A stretch of 64,000 bases of DNA from Isochrysis galbana (Eukaryota; Haptophyta; Isochrysidales; Isochrysidaceae): assembly GCA_018136815.1 (NCBI GenBank), contig CM030935.1:2601092-2665091 (forward strand), written 5' to 3'. Position numbers and translations under genes: made by a program. This document shows, one piece after another, positions 63,153-64,000 of the stretch (its first letter is position 1; each line of letters begins with the position of its first letter). The notes below the pieces were generated by a model. The model saw only the letters and a list, made by a program, of their open reading frames with translations. It ran no database searches and was not told the origin of the DNA.

Positions 63153-64000
63153 TGGCTCTATCGGCGGCCGACGGAAGAGTGGACGTCAGAGTTTTCTTTT
63201 TGTGGGAATAAACTTGGTGCTGTGCGCCAGTCTCCGAGCGCGGAGGGGGAACGGCAGCTCACCTCTCCCGAGGCTACGAGTAAAGCCCCCCCCCCCCCCC
63301 CCCCTGCCGGGGGTCGGCGTCGGCAATCATCAAAGGGCGCCCCGCGCCCCCCCCTCTCTCCCTCTCTGCGCGCCGCCCCCCGCTGCGCGCCTTGGTAGGG
63401 CGGTCAAACACGCCTTTTAAGGTGGTTCTAAAGAGTAAAATTGGACGCCGCCGCTGCACCTGCCGGGCGCCCCCCCCCCGCCCTCCCCTCCTCCCACGGC
63501 CACCATGGTCCTGTTTGGCATGGGAGAGTTTGGTGACCCGTGGGGGCTGGCGCTGCAAGCACAGCTCGGATCCTCGGGGCCCGACGCGCCGTGAGCCGAT
63601 TGCGTGGGTGGAAGTGCGAGGACGCGGCAAGAAGGCGGCGACCACACACCTCCTGTGTGCTGTGTGTGACCGCGAGGACCCAGAGGTGGCTGAGGCGGTG
63701 GCTGCCTATCATGGATACATCCATGATATGTGCATCATAGATGCATATCTATCATGGATACATCCATCTTATGCATCGTGGATGCTCATTCTAACCTCTG
63801 TATGTTTATACTGAGGTCTTTGCTTCTCACTTCTCCCTCGCGGCCTTTTCGAGTCCGCGCGGGGCATTCTTGCGGCACAGAAATTTCCCCGCGCGCTCTT
63901 ACTTTGTTACTATAAGTTTTGCGCGCGTTTGTGTGAATGTGCGTGCGCGTGAATGTAGTAAGAATCTTATCCGGCGATATATGATTGGCGATGCGATCGG
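63153..64000. other. Upstream region of membrane-protein gene and window end
   Basis: C run at 63285-63304, pyrimidine-rich 63340-63380 and 63460-63500. 63710-63785 holds repeated GGATACATCCAT / ATGGATACATCCAT words. No gene recognised. Confidence 0.35.

Overview
The window is nuclear DNA of a GC-rich, intron-bearing eukaryote. Spliced single-copy housekeeping genes (TFIIF-alpha, THOC7, CSA/ERCC8, RPA14, a mitochondrial uL6, an SR-type RNA-binding protein, an FKBP prolyl isomerase, a NIPA-type transporter) sit as islands in a very dense field of nested mobile elements. The host looks like a unicellular alga or related protist; haptophyte or stramenopile is my guess, but nothing here fixes the lineage.

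Layout. 1-3.3 kb: a Cys-rich reading frame, a complete 860-bp retroelement with a 15-bp target-site duplication (TSD), and a tail-anchored hypothetical gene. 3.7-5.2 kb: scrambled LINE pieces next to a broken unknown gene. 5.9-9.1 kb: NIPA-like transporter (-) divergent from an unknown four-exon gene (+). 9.8-14.2 kb: two short retroelements with TSDs around two small genes. 15.3-18 kb: TFIIF-alpha (-) divergent from uL6m (+). 18.3-21.6 kb: LINE pieces with two nested TSD-bounded insertions. 22-27.3 kb: unknown gene with five identified exons, hAT-like MITE, PIF/Harbinger relic, SR-like gene. 28.7-33.3 kb: LINE composites, ankyrin gene, copia relic. 33.6-39.8 kb: CSA, a Stowaway-like element, FKBP. 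41-46.9 kb: LINE pieces, a damaged GT32 glycosyltransferase, copia relic. 47-53 kb: a 1.36-kb terminal-inverted-repeat element, RPA14, gypsy relics, a 16-bp satellite. 53.7-64 kb: THOC7, a 6.6-kb head-to-head LINE pair, a membrane-protein gene.

The most interesting signal is in the LINE-type elements. Every recognisable 5' end (14 in the window) begins with a short palindrome able to form a hairpin, followed 4-7 nt later by a start codon (ATG, or TTG in one copy). Several unrelated stem sequences occur and the two arms change together, so complementarity is kept while sequence is not. TSDs in four copies place the hairpin at the exact 5' terminus of the element. The 3' termini of the TSD-bounded copies are T-rich or oligo-T rather than poly(A). 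No intact reverse transcriptase is present, so all copies here look non-autonomous.

The genes do not form a pathway. Several are nuclear information-processing factors (TFIIF, THO, RPA, CSA, SR protein), each with its own promoter. A GAGTACTCC(C)TAG-like palindromic motif lies 55-140 bp upstream of three of the start codons.
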